Assembly (NCBI GenBank): GCA_017614995.1
Contig: JAGAAX010000058.1
Coordinates: 1 to 32,464, forward strand
Direction: 5' to 3'
DNA length: 32,464 nucleotides
DNA from: Spirochaetaceae bacterium
Lineage (GTDB): Bacteria; Spirochaetota; Spirochaetia; Treponematales; Treponemataceae
Part shown: piece by piece, positions 32,407 through 32,464 of the stretch
Numbering within the stretch: position 1 is the first letter of the stretch
Layout of the letters: each line of letters begins with the position of its first letter
Position numbers and translations under genes: made by a program
The notes under the pieces: model-generated
Seen by the model: only the letters and a program-made list of their open reading frames with translations
What the model was told of the DNA's origin: nothing
The model's database searches: none

Positions 32407-32464
32407 TTTTAAGCTCCATTTTTTATGCATTATTTTTTATTTATTTTGTTTAAATTTACCCTTC
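32407..32464 (-). promoter_or_regulatory. Start region of the PHP operon
   Basis: Only 58 bp upstream of the PHP start are in the window. They contain the Shine-Dalgarno GGAG and an A/T-rich run; any promoter is at or beyond the edge. Confidence 0.25.

Overview
The window looks like a chromosomal segment of a host-associated spirochaete, most probably a Treponema. The evidence is the AT-rich spacers, the many lipoproteins with relaxed lipoboxes, a block of conserved genes whose hypothetical members look treponemal, and an unusually short SMC. This is read from protein character only; no database was searched.

Three regions can be told apart. (1) Positions 1-6.4 kb are an AT-rich accessory region. 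It holds the 3' end of an IS110-family transposase, an XRE regulator, two tandem lipoproteins built from repeated EYD.xGN units, a HipB/HipA toxin-antitoxin pair, debris of two further toxin-antitoxin-type genes (a YoeB/Txe C-terminus and a truncated DUF1902 gene), and an AAA/DUF4143 ATPase. (2) Positions 6.4-24.6 kb are a core block of higher GC. On the plus strand are recO, recJ and an M23 peptidase. On the minus strand run a conserved 389-residue protein, a lipoprotein, trmB, ligA and a membrane protein, with a separate small secreted protein beyond. Next come a multi-pass membrane protein overlapping dinB (plus) and an smc operon (minus; smc, a one-span membrane protein, a TolA-like lipoprotein). 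Recombination and repair functions (RecO, RecJ, LigA, Pol IV, SMC) are concentrated here. (3) Positions 24.6-32.4 kb are again AT-rich and accessory. A second AAA/DUF4143 ATPase is followed by a repeat-laden spacer and a minus-strand operon: a PHP-SMC-like ATPase, a protein with an NPPYNT methylase motif and a C-terminal HEPN-type RNxxxH motif, and an AlbA_2/HATPase_c_4 protein.

Two observations stand out. First, the right-hand operon looks like an anti-phage or conflict system: a complete PHP metal site fused to an SMC/ABC-type ATPase, and a Mod-like protein whose SAM-binding motif is badly degraded but which carries a possible ribonuclease motif. Second, both AAA/DUF4143 ATPase genes are preceded by short direct repeats spaced exactly 33 bp apart and beginning about 25 bp upstream of the start codon. 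The repeat sequence differs between the two genes but the geometry is the same, suggesting that each ATPase gene has its own array.

No rRNA, tRNA, CRISPR array or riboswitch was recognised.
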